A DNA stretch of 64,000 bases, taken from the NCBI RefSeq assembly GCF_000020365.1, contig NC_012108.1, positions 5,358,001 through 5,422,000 on the forward strand. The letters are read 5' to 3'. Numbering within the stretch: position 1 is the stretch's first letter; each line of letters begins with the position of its first letter. The notes below the pieces were generated by a model that did not search any database, was not told the DNA's origin, and worked only from the letters and a program-made list of their open reading frames with translations. Below are positions 34,655 through 44,326 of this stretch, one piece after another. A program made the translations under genes and the position numbers. Source of the DNA: Desulforapulum autotrophicum HRM2. GTDB taxonomy: Bacteria; Desulfobacterota; Desulfobacteria; Desulfobacterales; Desulfobacteraceae.

Positions 34655-36289
34655 CTAAACCACGTACTTGATGTTCAACCGCTCGGCCACGTCGCGATCA
34701 TCAATGCCAAGGGCGTCTGACATCCCTATGGGAAGGGATGTGGAGCGTCCCAGGGGTGCCACGATCTTTTTAAGCTCCGTGTCAAAGCTGACAAATAAAT
34801 CCACCACACGCTGGGCCACGGCCTCTGGATCAAGCCTTCTGTAAAGCCTGGGGTCCTGGGAGGTGATGCCCTTGGGGCAGATGCCGAGATTACACACGTT
34901 ACACCGGTCATTTTCCGTGCCGATGCAACCGGCTGCGGCCTGCATCACATACTTTCCAATCTGGACACCGCTGGCCCCGAGCATGATCAGAGCTGCTGCA
35001 TTGGCGGCAATGTTGCCGTTTTTCCCGATGCCGCCGCCTGCAAAAATGGGGATCTCGTTCTGCTTGCCGATCTTGACCAGGTTCAGGTAGTTGTCCCGGA
35101 TGCAGGATGCAATGGGATGCCCCATGTGATCAACGGACACGGCATAGGCAGCCCCGGTGCCTCCGTCTTCACCGTCAATGGCAAGACCGGCCGCAAACTC
35201 GTTCCTTGTCAGGTTGTTGAGCACCGCAAGGGAGGTGGAAGAGGCCGAAATCTTGGGATAGACCGGCACCCTGAATCCCCAGGCCATGGACATGGACTGG
35301 ATCATCTTTGCCACAGACTCCTCAATGGAATACTGGGTCTGGTGGGTAGGAGGGCTCGGCAGGCTGATCCCCTGGGGAACCCCACGGATGGCTGCGATGA
35401 GCTTGTTCACCTTGTGCCACATGAGCAGTCCCCCGTCACCGGGCTTGGCCCCCTGGCCGTACTTGATCTCAATGGCGCAGGGATCTTCTTTCATGTGGGG
35501 AATGGCATGGATGATCTCATCCCATCCAAAATAGCCCGATGCAATCTGGAGAATCACATATTTGAGGAACCGGCTGCGCAGCAGCCTTGGCGGGCAGCCA
35601 CCCTCACCCGTGGAGATCCTGACCGGCATGTTGAGCTCTTCATTTAAATAGGCCACCCCCATCTGCAACCCTTCCCACATAGTGGGAGAGAGCGCCCCAA
35701 AGCTCATGCCGCCGATGATCAAGGGATAAATTTCCCGAACCGGCGGTATCCAGCCATGGGTTTTAAGACGGGCCATGTTCTCCTTGGGCGGCAGCACTCG
35801 ACCCAAAAGAGTGCGCATCTCAAACTCATGGCGTCCGGCATCCAGGGCAGGGTCCGTGAGCATGGAGATCCGGATGAATTTGATCCGGTCCAGCAGTGAT
35901 TCAGTCGAATTTCGGCGACCGCCCCGCTTCCTGGGTTCCCCACCCTGGTTCACATGGAACTTAAGCTTGGGAGTCCCGGGATGGGGGTTGGGTTCAATGG
36001 CGTCGTTGGGGCAGACCATGGAACACATGGCACACCCGATGCACGCCTCGGCTATGGTTGTTTTCTGTTTGATGCCATAAAAGGTATCAAAGGTTGATCT
36101 GTTGTCCTCGACCCTGTGAATGGAGGTGACAAGATTTCTCTTTCGAAACACCGCAAGCTCAATGGCCTGGACAGGGCAGACAGCCGTACACTGACCACAC
36201 AGGGTGCATCTATCCTTTTTCCAGTCGATCTGCCAGGGCAGATCCTTAAGACTTAGAGAGGAAGGTTTAATGGTTCTGTTTGACGACAT
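34655..36289 (-). CDS. glutamate synthase FMN-domain subunit (archaeal type) with N-terminal ferredoxin
   Basis: 544 residues. The N-terminus carries two 4Fe-4S motifs (CTLCGQCTAVCP about residue 27, CIGCAMCSMVCP about residue 80). From about 165 the FMN-binding TIM barrel of glutamate synthase follows, with GGMSFGALSPTMWEGL, STGEGGCPPR, KYGQGAKPGDGGLL and PIFAGGGIGKNGNIAANAAAL. A 3Fe-4S-like set, CIGTENDRCNVCNLGICPKG, is near the end. It combines ammonia from the amidotransferase subunit with 2-oxoglutarate to give glutamate. A GGAGG site serves the ATG although the gene overlaps the end of the amidotransferase gene by 37 bases. Confidence 0.93.
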   Translation of the reverse strand: MSSNRTIKPSSLSLKDLPWQIDWKKDRCTLCGQCTAVCPVQAIELAVFRKRNLVTSIHRVEDNRSTFDTFYGIKQKTTIAEACIGCAMCSMVCPNDAIEPNPHPGTPKLKFHVNQGGEPRKRGGRRNSTESLLDRIKFIRISMLTDPALDAGRHEFEMRTLLGRVLPPKENMARLKTHGWIPPVREIYPLIIGGMSFGALSPTMWEGLQMGVAYLNEELNMPVRISTGEGGCPPRLLRSRFLKYVILQIASGYFGWDEIIHAIPHMKEDPCAIEIKYGQGAKPGDGGLLMWHKVNKLIAAIRGVPQGISLPSPPTHQTQYSIEESVAKMIQSMSMAWGFRVPVYPKISASSTSLAVLNNLTRNEFAAGLAIDGEDGGTGAAYAVSVDHMGHPIASCIRDNYLNLVKIGKQNEIPIFAGGGIGKNGNIAANAAALIMLGASGVQIGKYVMQAAAGCIGTENDRCNVCNLGICPKGITSQDPRLYRRLDPEAVAQRVVDLFVSFDTELKKIVAPLGRSTSLPIGMSDALGIDDRDVAERLNIKYVV

Positions 36290-37383
36290 ATTTTTACCTC
36301 CTGGCGGTCAGGGCTTACAATTGCGGTATCAAGGTGCATGGGTTGAATGTCAAAGGATTTGTCCCGGTCTGGAATGATGGCGTCAAGTCCGCACACCTCC
36401 GAAGAAAAGGCAAACAGACCCGGACGTCCACCCACTACGCCCGGACGAAGCTTTTTTCTGTCCTGGGCCATGAAAAGGGTATTGTCCGGAAGGGTACCAA
36501 TGACACAATTGGGACCATCAATGATCAGCTGGCGGCAGGATCGTTTCAGATGGGTTAAGAAAGCCACATCCGGGTGTTGCTTCAGATCATTCTCCTGAAG
36601 GGGGGTAATGACATGCTTATAGGCATCAATCCCCAGCCCAAGGGTCTCCATGGTGTAGTGAAGAATATGGGCAAACACCTCAGAATCAGACTGGTACCCC
36701 GTGTATCCTGGATATTCCCTGGACAAAAGAAAATTCTTGATGGGAATAAAAGCCGTGTTCTCACCGTTGGTCATGGTACTGAAGCCCTTGATGAAAAAGG
36801 GGTGACAGGCGTAGAGGTTTATGGCGTAGTTGGTGTTTTGACGGCCCTGGGCCATGATTATCCTGGCCTTGAGGTCCTTTCGGTCAAGTCCCAGATAATG
36901 GGCTACATCCATGGGATCGCCCAGCTCTTTAATCATAATGGTATCCGGCCAGAACGAGAACACGATCATGTCCCTGTTCTCTTCTCCCATCTCACGGATC
37001 TTGAGCCTTGTGTCCATGAGTCGTTCCTCAATCTCTTCCTTGGCAAGACCATCCCAGGTTTCAGGGTATTCATATGCCCTGATCAGATAGAGACCGCGCC
37101 GGGGGATTCCAAACATTTTTGTCTTGGGCACCTTGATGCTCACCTTGTACTTGGTCATGAACCCCTGGTTCATCATGAACAGATCCAGACGGCGGATTCC
37201 CTCCTCAGTAAAAATACCACTGAGGATGGGTGCCTCTTTCATCTCTTCAAAGGGTCCCCCAAGATCTTTAAGCAGAAGCCCAACCCCCGAACCATCATGC
37301 CCCTCTTTCATAACATTAAGGGCATTGATGGCTTCCATGGGAGAGACTGGATCTTTGCTTGTAAGTGCAAACAGACGGCACAT
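36253..37383 (-). CDS. glutamate synthase class II glutamine amidotransferase subunit
   Basis: 376 residues from the ATG at 37383, which follows AAGGAG. This start gives the required Met-Cys N-terminus (MCRLFALTS), where Cys2 becomes the nucleophile of class II amidotransferases. HDGSGVGLLLKD resembles the glutaminase loop, and FAFSSEVCGLDAI appears near the C-terminus. It releases ammonia from glutamine for the FMN subunit. It is first in the long minus-strand array and divergent from glnE. The 197-bp intergenic region contains an inverted repeat with a bulge (about 37437-37495) and AT-rich promoter-like sequence. Confidence 0.88.
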   Translation of the reverse strand: MCRLFALTSKDPVSPMEAINALNVMKEGHDGSGVGLLLKDLGGPFEEMKEAPILSGIFTEEGIRRLDLFMMNQGFMTKYKVSIKVPKTKMFGIPRRGLYLIRAYEYPETWDGLAKEEIEERLMDTRLKIREMGEENRDMIVFSFWPDTIMIKELGDPMDVAHYLGLDRKDLKARIIMAQGRQNTNYAINLYACHPFFIKGFSTMTNGENTAFIPIKNFLLSREYPGYTGYQSDSEVFAHILHYTMETLGLGIDAYKHVITPLQENDLKQHPDVAFLTHLKRSCRQLIIDGPNCVIGTLPDNTLFMAQDRKKLRPGVVGGRPGLFAFSSEVCGLDAIIPDRDKSFDIQPMHLDTAIVSPDRQEVKICRQTEPLNLPL

Positions 37384-37580
37384 TCTCTTTTTCTCCTTGT
37401 TATTTTCAATGGTTTGAGCAATATATAAATCCAATACTATAGGGAAAAATACCGGTTTTTTCAATAGTTTTGTTTTTTTCCCATCCACTATAGGCATTTT
37501 TGGGTAAAGCAGCACAGCAAATCCGCCCTGGGCCTTAAAATAGTGAACAATTTTAACCCGGATGGGGGCAAGATACAAAA

Positions 37581-40460
37581 ATGGAACTTAAAAACCTTTC
37601 CGACCCCCTGGCCAAACAGCTCAGGGACAGACATGCCAACCTTGACGAACAACTCAGCCAACGGGGAATCGTCCTGCCACAGACGCAATCCTTTAAGACC
37701 GATCTTGACAGGGCACTTCTCTTCAGCGAATTCATCGCATCCACCGTCACCCGTACCCCTGAAATTCTTGTTGACCTGATTGAATCAAAGGACCTTGAGC
37801 AGGCCTATGGTCCCAACACCTTTGGTGACAGACTTGAAAAGGATCTCACCCCCACCACGGACGAGACGGATTTCAAGGCAATTCTCACCCGTCTGCGCCA
37901 GCGTGAAATGGTGAGAATCGCATGGCAGGATTTAACCGGAACAGCGACACTTGAGCGTACCACAACAGATTTGTCCGCCCTTGCTGAGGCTTGTGTTGAC
38001 AAAACATTTACGCTTCTCTATGATAAACTCTGTTTCACGCACGGAACGCCCTTAGACCGGCAGGGATCAAAACAGGAAATTGCTGTTATCGGCATGGGGA
38101 AACTCGGTGCCAGAGAACTGAATTTTTCGTCTGACATTGACCTCATCTTTGCCTATCCATGGGACGGCATTATTAATGGTAATGGGAAAAGCAGTACCAA
38201 CGAAGAATTTTTCACAAAACTGTGCAGGAATTTTTTACGGGTGTTTGATTCAACCATGGCTGAAACAACCATATTCAGAGTGGATACAAGGCTGCGGCCC
38301 TTTGGGTCAAGCGGCCCCCTGGTGGCAAGCTTTGGTGCCATGGTGGACTATTACCAAACCCAGGGCAGGGAGTGGGAACGCTATGCCCTGATCAAGGCAA
38401 GACCCATTGCCGGGGACATTCCGGCAGGAAACCGACTACTGAAATCCCTCAACCCCTTTGTCTACCGGCGCTACCTGGACTATGGCAGTTTTGAATCCTT
38501 CCGGGACATGAAAAAAAGAATTTCCCTCCAGGTCAAAGACAAAAAATTCAGAAACAATATCAAGATAGGACCTGGCGGCATCCGGGAGATTGAATTCTTT
38601 GGTCAGCTGTTCCAGCTGATCCGGGGAGGCGTGGAGCCCGAATTCCAGGCAAGGGAAATTCTGAAAATTCTGACCCTGCTCAACCAGCGGGCCTATATTG
38701 ACGACCAGACCCTGGCGGATCTGTCAGACGCCTATGTCTTCCTCAGAAGGGTTGAACACAGGCTCCAGGAGTACGGGGATCTCCAGACCCACGATCTTCC
38801 AGAAGATCCAACAGAACAATCAAGGCTTGCCCTGTCCATGGGATTTGACACCTGGCCCATGTTTGCCCATGTGCTCAACCGGCACCTCTCCATCGTACAC
38901 ACCCATTTCAATCATCTGCTTGTGGAAAAAAAACAGCCGACACCCAGCGATACCAACCCGTTGAGCTACCTGTGGCAGAATCTCACCGATCCACAGTTTG
39001 ATGACGCCGAGGCCGGCTGTACCATGGTCAATAACATCCCTGGTTTTAAAGACAAGAAAACGGTAATCCGGCTGCTCAAATCCCTGGAGGCAAACCCCAG
39101 CACCCGACGACTCACGGCCAACGGACGCAACCGCCTTAACCGCCTTGTTCCCAAGATCATCCAGAAGGCCGGGGAACAGCCCCATGCTGAAACTGTCCTT
39201 GCCAGGCTTGTGGACCTTGTCGTCACCATTGAGCAACGCACCTGCTACCTTTCGCTTCTCCTTGAAAAGCCCGATGTCCTTGATCAGATTGCAGGGCTTG
39301 CCGCCAAAAGCCCCTGGATCATCGGCTTTCTCTCAAAGCATCCCGCCCTTCTGGACGAGCTCCTGGGGCCGGGCAAAAACCCTGTCCTGCCCACCCGGGA
39401 CGAGCTTAGAGCCGAACTTGAGCGCAGAATGTCCCAGATCCCCCCTTCGGATCAAGAATTTCAAATCGAAGAGCTCTGCCTCTTCAAACATACAAACACC
39501 CTGGGGATCGCCGTGGCAGACGTGAACCAGGACTATCCCCTGATGAAGGTGAGTGATAGTCTCACTTATGTTGCTGAAACCGTTCTTGAACGGGTCATTG
39601 ACATTGCCTGGGACCACATTGCAGAAAAATACGGCACCCCCTCGGGTATGGACAGGAAAAGGGGGGAGTCCCCCGGGTTTGCCGCCATTGCCTATGGAAA
39701 ACTTGGAGGAATTGAACTTGGATACAAATCGGACCTTGACCTTGTTTTTATCCATTCTGGAGGGGAAGGCACCACCCGGGGGGGCAAAAAGGATATAGAA
39801 ATCACACGCTTTTACTCAATGCTCGGCCAACGAATCATCCACGCCCTCACCGTTCACACCCCTGCCGGAACCCTATACGAAACAGACATGCGCCTGAGAC
39901 CGTCTGGCCAGTCTGGAATGATCGTCAGCGAAATCAACGCCTTTGAAACCTACATAAACGAAGAGGCATGGACCTGGGAAATTCAAGCCATTGTCAGGGC
40001 AAGACCCATTGCCGGCGACCCTGAGCTCCAGGACCGATTTACCAGGGTAAGGGATCGTGTGCTCAGGAAACAAAGAGACCCGCTGACCCTTAAACGAGAG
40101 GTAAAAGAGATGCGGGAGCGTCTCCGAAAAAAACATCTCAAATCCGGGGTTGTGGATCTCAAGCAGGGTAAGGGAGGCATTGTGGACATTGAATTTTTAG
40201 TCCAATACCTGGTTCTGCGGTACAGCCATGACCACCCGGCACTCACCCGATGGACAGACAATGTACGCATTATTGAGACCCTGGCCCTTGAGAAGATCTT
40301 AACCGATACCGAGGCTGAACAGATCAAGCAGGCATATCTTGTCCAGCGAAGAGCCATTCACAGACTTAACCTTAAGGAGGAAGAAGAGACACGGCTGTCA
40401 GATCATTTTTTCAAAATCAAAGAGTGGGTCTTCGCCCTGTACGAGAAGATCCTTTTATAA
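37581..40460 (+). CDS. glnE: bifunctional glutamine-synthetase adenylyltransferase / adenylyl-removing enzyme
   Basis: 959 residues, the typical GlnE length. Two nucleotidyltransferase domains are visible: GMGKLGARELNFSSDIDLIF (about 172-192) and AYGKLGGIELGYKSDLDLVF (about 697-716), each followed by the RLRPFG/RLRPSGQSG strand. The N-terminal domain removes AMP from glutamine synthetase and the C-terminal one adds it, under control of PII protein and glutamine. Its divergence from the glutamate synthase genes places the two sides of the GS-GOGAT cycle back to back. The ribosome site is weak (GGGGGCAAG). Confidence 0.96.
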   Translation: MELKNLSDPLAKQLRDRHANLDEQLSQRGIVLPQTQSFKTDLDRALLFSEFIASTVTRTPEILVDLIESKDLEQAYGPNTFGDRLEKDLTPTTDETDFKAILTRLRQREMVRIAWQDLTGTATLERTTTDLSALAEACVDKTFTLLYDKLCFTHGTPLDRQGSKQEIAVIGMGKLGARELNFSSDIDLIFAYPWDGIINGNGKSSTNEEFFTKLCRNFLRVFDSTMAETTIFRVDTRLRPFGSSGPLVASFGAMVDYYQTQGREWERYALIKARPIAGDIPAGNRLLKSLNPFVYRRYLDYGSFESFRDMKKRISLQVKDKKFRNNIKIGPGGIREIEFFGQLFQLIRGGVEPEFQAREILKILTLLNQRAYIDDQTLADLSDAYVFLRRVEHRLQEYGDLQTHDLPEDPTEQSRLALSMGFDTWPMFAHVLNRHLSIVHTHFNHLLVEKKQPTPSDTNPLSYLWQNLTDPQFDDAEAGCTMVNNIPGFKDKKTVIRLLKSLEANPSTRRLTANGRNRLNRLVPKIIQKAGEQPHAETVLARLVDLVVTIEQRTCYLSLLLEKPDVLDQIAGLAAKSPWIIGFLSKHPALLDELLGPGKNPVLPTRDELRAELERRMSQIPPSDQEFQIEELCLFKHTNTLGIAVADVNQDYPLMKVSDSLTYVAETVLERVIDIAWDHIAEKYGTPSGMDRKRGESPGFAAIAYGKLGGIELGYKSDLDLVFIHSGGEGTTRGGKKDIEITRFYSMLGQRIIHALTVHTPAGTLYETDMRLRPSGQSGMIVSEINAFETYINEEAWTWEIQAIVRARPIAGDPELQDRFTRVRDRVLRKQRDPLTLKREVKEMRERLRKKHLKSGVVDLKQGKGGIVDIEFLVQYLVLRYSHDHPALTRWTDNVRIIETLALEKILTDTEAEQIKQAYLVQRRAIHRLNLKEEEETRLSDHFFKIKEWVFALYEKILL

Positions 40461-40547
40461 ACCAAGGCTTTGGCAATATAGAGATCCACCAGGAATTAAA
40501 CCTTGGGGAACATCACTATTTCTAAGGACCTGAACAAAAGGAGAAAA

Positions 40548-42284
40548 ATGATGGACGTACCAACCTGGAACACCCCTTTCTGGCCCGAAGGAGTTGCCAA
40601 GACTGTCCCTGATTACAAGTTTCCGCTGTTCAAAATTTTTGATGACGCTGCCGCAAAAAACCCAGACAATGTCTTTACCATTTTTAACGGGGGCACCAGG
40701 ACCTACGCCCAGGCAAAGGATACCGCTGACAGGATCGCTAACTTTCTTATAAAAAAGGGCATTAAAAAAGGAGACAAAGTTGCCCTGTTTCTGCCAAACA
40801 TCCCCCATTTTCCCGAAATTTTCTTTGGCATCCTCAAGGCCGGGGCCTGCTGTGTCAACTGCAACCCGATATACACAGCAAGCGAACTCAACCACCAGCT
40901 CAACGACTCCGAGTCAAAGATGGTTTTCTGCATGGACCACCCTGAGTTTTACAAAAATACGGTCAATGCCATCAAGGGTACAGGTGTGGAGACAGTGGTG
41001 GTCTGTAACATCAAATCCTATCTGCCAAAACTCAAAGGATTCCTGGGCTCCCTTCTGGGAAAGCTCCCAAAGGCTGACAGCCATGAACCCGGCCATATCA
41101 TGTTTGACGACATGGTTGCCGCTTCAAGCCCGAATCCTCCAAAGATTTCCATTGATCCTGAAAATGATACGGCCGTCATGCTTTACACGGGTGGCACCAC
41201 GGGTGTTCCAAAGGGTGCGGAGCTGACCCACACGAATTTCACCTACGACGTCACGGCCCTGAACGAATACGGGCGCTATGTCCACGAACCGGGCAAGCCT
41301 GCGGAAAAACTCAGACAAAACGGATTTCACACCTTCCTTGGGGTGCTGCCCTGGTATCACAGCTTCGGCATCACCTGTGCCATGCTTTCAGCCACACTTT
41401 CAGGAAGCAAGCTTGTCTGCATCGCTGACCCCAGGGCCGGTAAGCCCCCGTTTACAGATGTTCTCAAGACCGTTCAGACCTACAAACCCACCATCATGCC
41501 GGCTGTTCCCACGATCTTTGTTGCCTTTACCAATCACAGGGACATCGATAAATACGACCTCACCTCCATTATAGGATGCTTTTCAGGCGGGGCTCCCCTG
41601 CCCCCTGAGGTATGCAAACAGTTTGAAGATAAAACCGGGGCCACCATTTTCGAAGGATACGGACTGACCGAGACCACGCCCGTGGTCAGTGCCAATCCCA
41701 CCAACAAGAAGCAGCGAAAAATCGGTTCCATCGGATTTCCCCTGCCTGGAACCAATGTCAAGATCGTGGACCTTGCCACCGGGGAAACCGAACTTGCCCA
41801 GGGAGAAGACGGCGAACTTGCCGTATGCGGTCCCCAGGTGATGAAGGGGTATTGGAACCGCCCCGATGCCAACGACGAAGTGTTCAGAACCATTGACGGC
41901 CTCCGTTATTTTCTCACCGGCGACATCGCCCACATTGACGAGGACGGTTACATCCTGATCACGGACCGGAAAAAGGATATGATCATTGTAGGCGGATTCA
42001 ACGTCTACCCCAGGGATGTGGAAGATATCCTGTACACCCACCCCAGTGTGGAACTTGCCGCAGTGGTAGGCATTCCAGACAAGAGAAGCGGAGAGAGCGT
42101 AAAGGCCTTTGTTAAACTCAAACCAGGTGAAACCGTCACCGAGGATGATATGAAGGAGTTCTGCAAACAGAACATGGCCGGTTACAAGCGGCCCAGGAGT
42201 ATCGAGTTCAGGGACGAAATACCCGTATCCAACGTGGGTAAGGTCCTGCGCCGGGTGCTCAGGGATGAAGAGATCAAGGCCTGA
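40548..42284 (+). CDS. AMP-forming acyl-CoA synthetase (long-chain fatty acid-CoA ligase type), copy 1
   Basis: 578 residues from the ATG at 40548, served by AAAAGGAG. The ATP motif YTGGTTGVPKGAELTH (about 220-235), the adenylate motif YGLTETTPV, TGDIAHIDEDGY and the C-terminal lysine motif VSNVGKVLRR are all intact, so the enzyme is probably active. It activates a carboxylic acid to acyl-AMP and then acyl-CoA. FadD-like length and sequence suggest a medium/long-chain acid, but aromatic or short acids are not excluded. A very similar gene follows 94 bases later. Located after glnE without a clear terminator. Confidence 0.92.
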   Translation: MMDVPTWNTPFWPEGVAKTVPDYKFPLFKIFDDAAAKNPDNVFTIFNGGTRTYAQAKDTADRIANFLIKKGIKKGDKVALFLPNIPHFPEIFFGILKAGACCVNCNPIYTASELNHQLNDSESKMVFCMDHPEFYKNTVNAIKGTGVETVVVCNIKSYLPKLKGFLGSLLGKLPKADSHEPGHIMFDDMVAASSPNPPKISIDPENDTAVMLYTGGTTGVPKGAELTHTNFTYDVTALNEYGRYVHEPGKPAEKLRQNGFHTFLGVLPWYHSFGITCAMLSATLSGSKLVCIADPRAGKPPFTDVLKTVQTYKPTIMPAVPTIFVAFTNHRDIDKYDLTSIIGCFSGGAPLPPEVCKQFEDKTGATIFEGYGLTETTPVVSANPTNKKQRKIGSIGFPLPGTNVKIVDLATGETELAQGEDGELAVCGPQVMKGYWNRPDANDEVFRTIDGLRYFLTGDIAHIDEDGYILITDRKKDMIIVGGFNVYPRDVEDILYTHPSVELAAVVGIPDKRSGESVKAFVKLKPGETVTEDDMKEFCKQNMAGYKRPRSIEFRDEIPVSNVGKVLRRVLRDEEIKA

Positions 42285-42316
42285 CCCCACCGGGACAGGT
42301 TTGTATATATTGAAAA

Positions 42317-42354
42317 AAGCCCGTCAGCAATACAGGTTTATTGCTGACGGGCTT
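42317..42354. terminator. strong hairpin between the two acyl-CoA synthetase genes
   Basis: A perfect 16-bp stem (42317-42332 with 42339-42354) with a 6-nt loop. On the plus strand only GGGCTTTG follows, but the minus strand has six U after the stem, so it terminates best on that side. It may separate expression of the two synthetase genes. Confidence 0.75.
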
Positions 42355-42377
42355 TGAAACGACTTTAAGGAGCAAAA

Positions 42378-44111
42378 ATGAACGTATCAAAATGGGAAAC
42401 CCCGTTCTGGCCGGAAGGCGTAGCACACAACATATCAAACTTCCACTACCCCCTTTCCCAGGTTCTTGACAACGCTGCCCGACGCTATCCTGAGAATGTC
42501 TTCACCATTTTCAACGGTGCCACCAAAACCTATGCCCAGGTCAAGGATACGGCGGACAGGGTGGCAAACTTCCTCGTTGAAAAGGGCATTAAAAAGGGGG
42601 ACAAGGTTGCCCTTTTTCTGCCCAACATCCCCCAGTTTCCCGAAATCTTCTTTGGCATCCTCAAGGCCGGGGCCGTTTGCGTCAACTGCAACCCGGTCTA
42701 CACGCCAACGGAACTCAACCACCAGCTGTGCGACTCTGAAGCAAAGATGGTGTTCTGCATGGATCACCCTGAATTTTACAAGAACACGGTCAAGGCCATA
42801 GTTGACAGTGATGTGGAAACGGTTGTGATCTGCAACATCAAGTCTTACCTTCCAAAATCAAAAGCATTTATCGGCTCGCTGCTTGGAAAGATTCCCAAGG
42901 CCGACCGTCATGAACCCGGCCACCTCATGTTTGACGACATTGTCAAGGCCGCACGTCCCACCCCCCCGGCCGTTGAGATAGATCCAGAAAAGGATACAGC
43001 CGTCATGCTCTACACGGGGGGCACCACGGGAGTTCCCAAGGGAGCCGAGCTCACCCACGCCAACTTTACCTACAATATCCAGGCCTGTGAAGAGTACTTC
43101 AGGTTCGTGCACAAGAAAAATGAAAAGCCTGACAAAATTCGCCACGGCGGCTATCACACCTTCCTTGGAATCCTTCCCTGGTACCACAGCTTCGGCATCA
43201 CCAGCGCCCTGCTCTTTAGTGTGCTTTCGGCAAGCAGGCTCGTCTGCATTCCAGACCCGAGATCTGGCAAACCACCGTTTACAGACGTTCTTAAGGCCGT
43301 TGAAAAATATCGCCCCACCTTTATGACGGCGGTTCCGACCATTTTTGTGGCCTTTACCAACCATCCCCTGCTGAAAAAATATGACATCTCGTCCCTCATG
43401 GGATGTCTCTCCGGCGGAGCACCTTTGCCCCCCGAGGTGTGCCGGCAATTTGAAGAGGCCACAGGTGCCATCATATTCGAGGCCTATGGCCTCACGGAAA
43501 CGGCCCCTGCCGTATGCATCAACCCCTCGTTCAAGGAGACCCGCAAAATCGGCTCCATCGGTTTTCCCCTGCCCGGAACAGACGTCAAGATCCTGGACAT
43601 TGAGACAGGAGAACACGAACTTGCCAGGGGAGAGGACGGCGAGCTTGCCGTGTGCGGTCCCCAGGTGATGAAGGGATACTGGAAACGTCCGGACGCCAAT
43701 GACGAAGTGTTCAAAACCATCAACGGACAACGCTACTTTCGCACCGGCGACATCGCCCACATTGATGAGGACGGATACGTGGTCATCACGGACCGGAAAA
43801 AAGACATGATCATCGTAGGCGGATTCAACGTCTACCCAAGGGATGTGGAGGATATCATATATACCCATCCCAAGGTCGAACTGGTGGCCGTTGTGGGCAT
43901 TCCCGACCCGAAAAGCGGCGAGAGCGTCAAGGCTTTCATCAAGCTCAAACCCGGCGAAAGCATGACCCAGGAGGAGATGATCCAGTTCTGCAAGGAGAAC
44001 ATGGCCCCCTATAAGAAGCCCAGAAAAATCGAATTCAGGGACGATATCCCGGTATCCAACGTGGGCAAGGTATTGCGCCGGGTGCTCAGGGATGAAGAGA
44101 TAAAAAACTGA
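42378..44111 (+). CDS. AMP-forming acyl-CoA synthetase, copy 2
   Basis: 577 residues, alignable with the preceding protein over its whole length and roughly three quarters identical by eye (both begin W.TPFWPEGVA and end VGKVLRRVLRDEEIK). ATP motif YTGGTTGVPKGAELTH, YGLTETAP and the catalytic lysine are present. Differences cluster at residues about 235-275 and 330-400, which line the acyl pocket in this family, so the copies may differ in chain preference. Start ATG has AAGGAG 6 bases before it. The pair is probably a tandem duplication. Confidence 0.92.
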   Translation: MNVSKWETPFWPEGVAHNISNFHYPLSQVLDNAARRYPENVFTIFNGATKTYAQVKDTADRVANFLVEKGIKKGDKVALFLPNIPQFPEIFFGILKAGAVCVNCNPVYTPTELNHQLCDSEAKMVFCMDHPEFYKNTVKAIVDSDVETVVICNIKSYLPKSKAFIGSLLGKIPKADRHEPGHLMFDDIVKAARPTPPAVEIDPEKDTAVMLYTGGTTGVPKGAELTHANFTYNIQACEEYFRFVHKKNEKPDKIRHGGYHTFLGILPWYHSFGITSALLFSVLSASRLVCIPDPRSGKPPFTDVLKAVEKYRPTFMTAVPTIFVAFTNHPLLKKYDISSLMGCLSGGAPLPPEVCRQFEEATGAIIFEAYGLTETAPAVCINPSFKETRKIGSIGFPLPGTDVKILDIETGEHELARGEDGELAVCGPQVMKGYWKRPDANDEVFKTINGQRYFRTGDIAHIDEDGYVVITDRKKDMIIVGGFNVYPRDVEDIIYTHPKVELVAVVGIPDPKSGESVKAFIKLKPGESMTQEEMIQFCKENMAPYKKPRKIEFRDDIPVSNVGKVLRRVLRDEEIKN

Positions 44112-44180
44112 TGGTTCAACACGATGAATGGGCCAAAAGGCCGACCGTTTCGTTCAGATTATAAAATTTGCAATCATAGA

Positions 44181-44216
44181 GGTCAACCCATGGAAAAAAG
44201 CAAACATGGGTTGACC
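44181..44216. terminator. inverted repeat between convergent genes
   Basis: Perfect 12-bp stem (44181-44192 with 44205-44216) around a 12-nt A-rich loop, between the second acyl-CoA synthetase and the convergent crotonase-family gene. No U-run follows on either side. A bidirectional terminator is plausible. Confidence 0.5.
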
Positions 44217-44326
44217 CCATTCAACCCTTTTACCCAGGAATCTCAATCTTCTGTTATCAGCTGCTTTTTATACCCTGAATCAGGTCTGAAAGGTCAATAA
44301 AAACACCGGTTACAAGGTGGACACCC

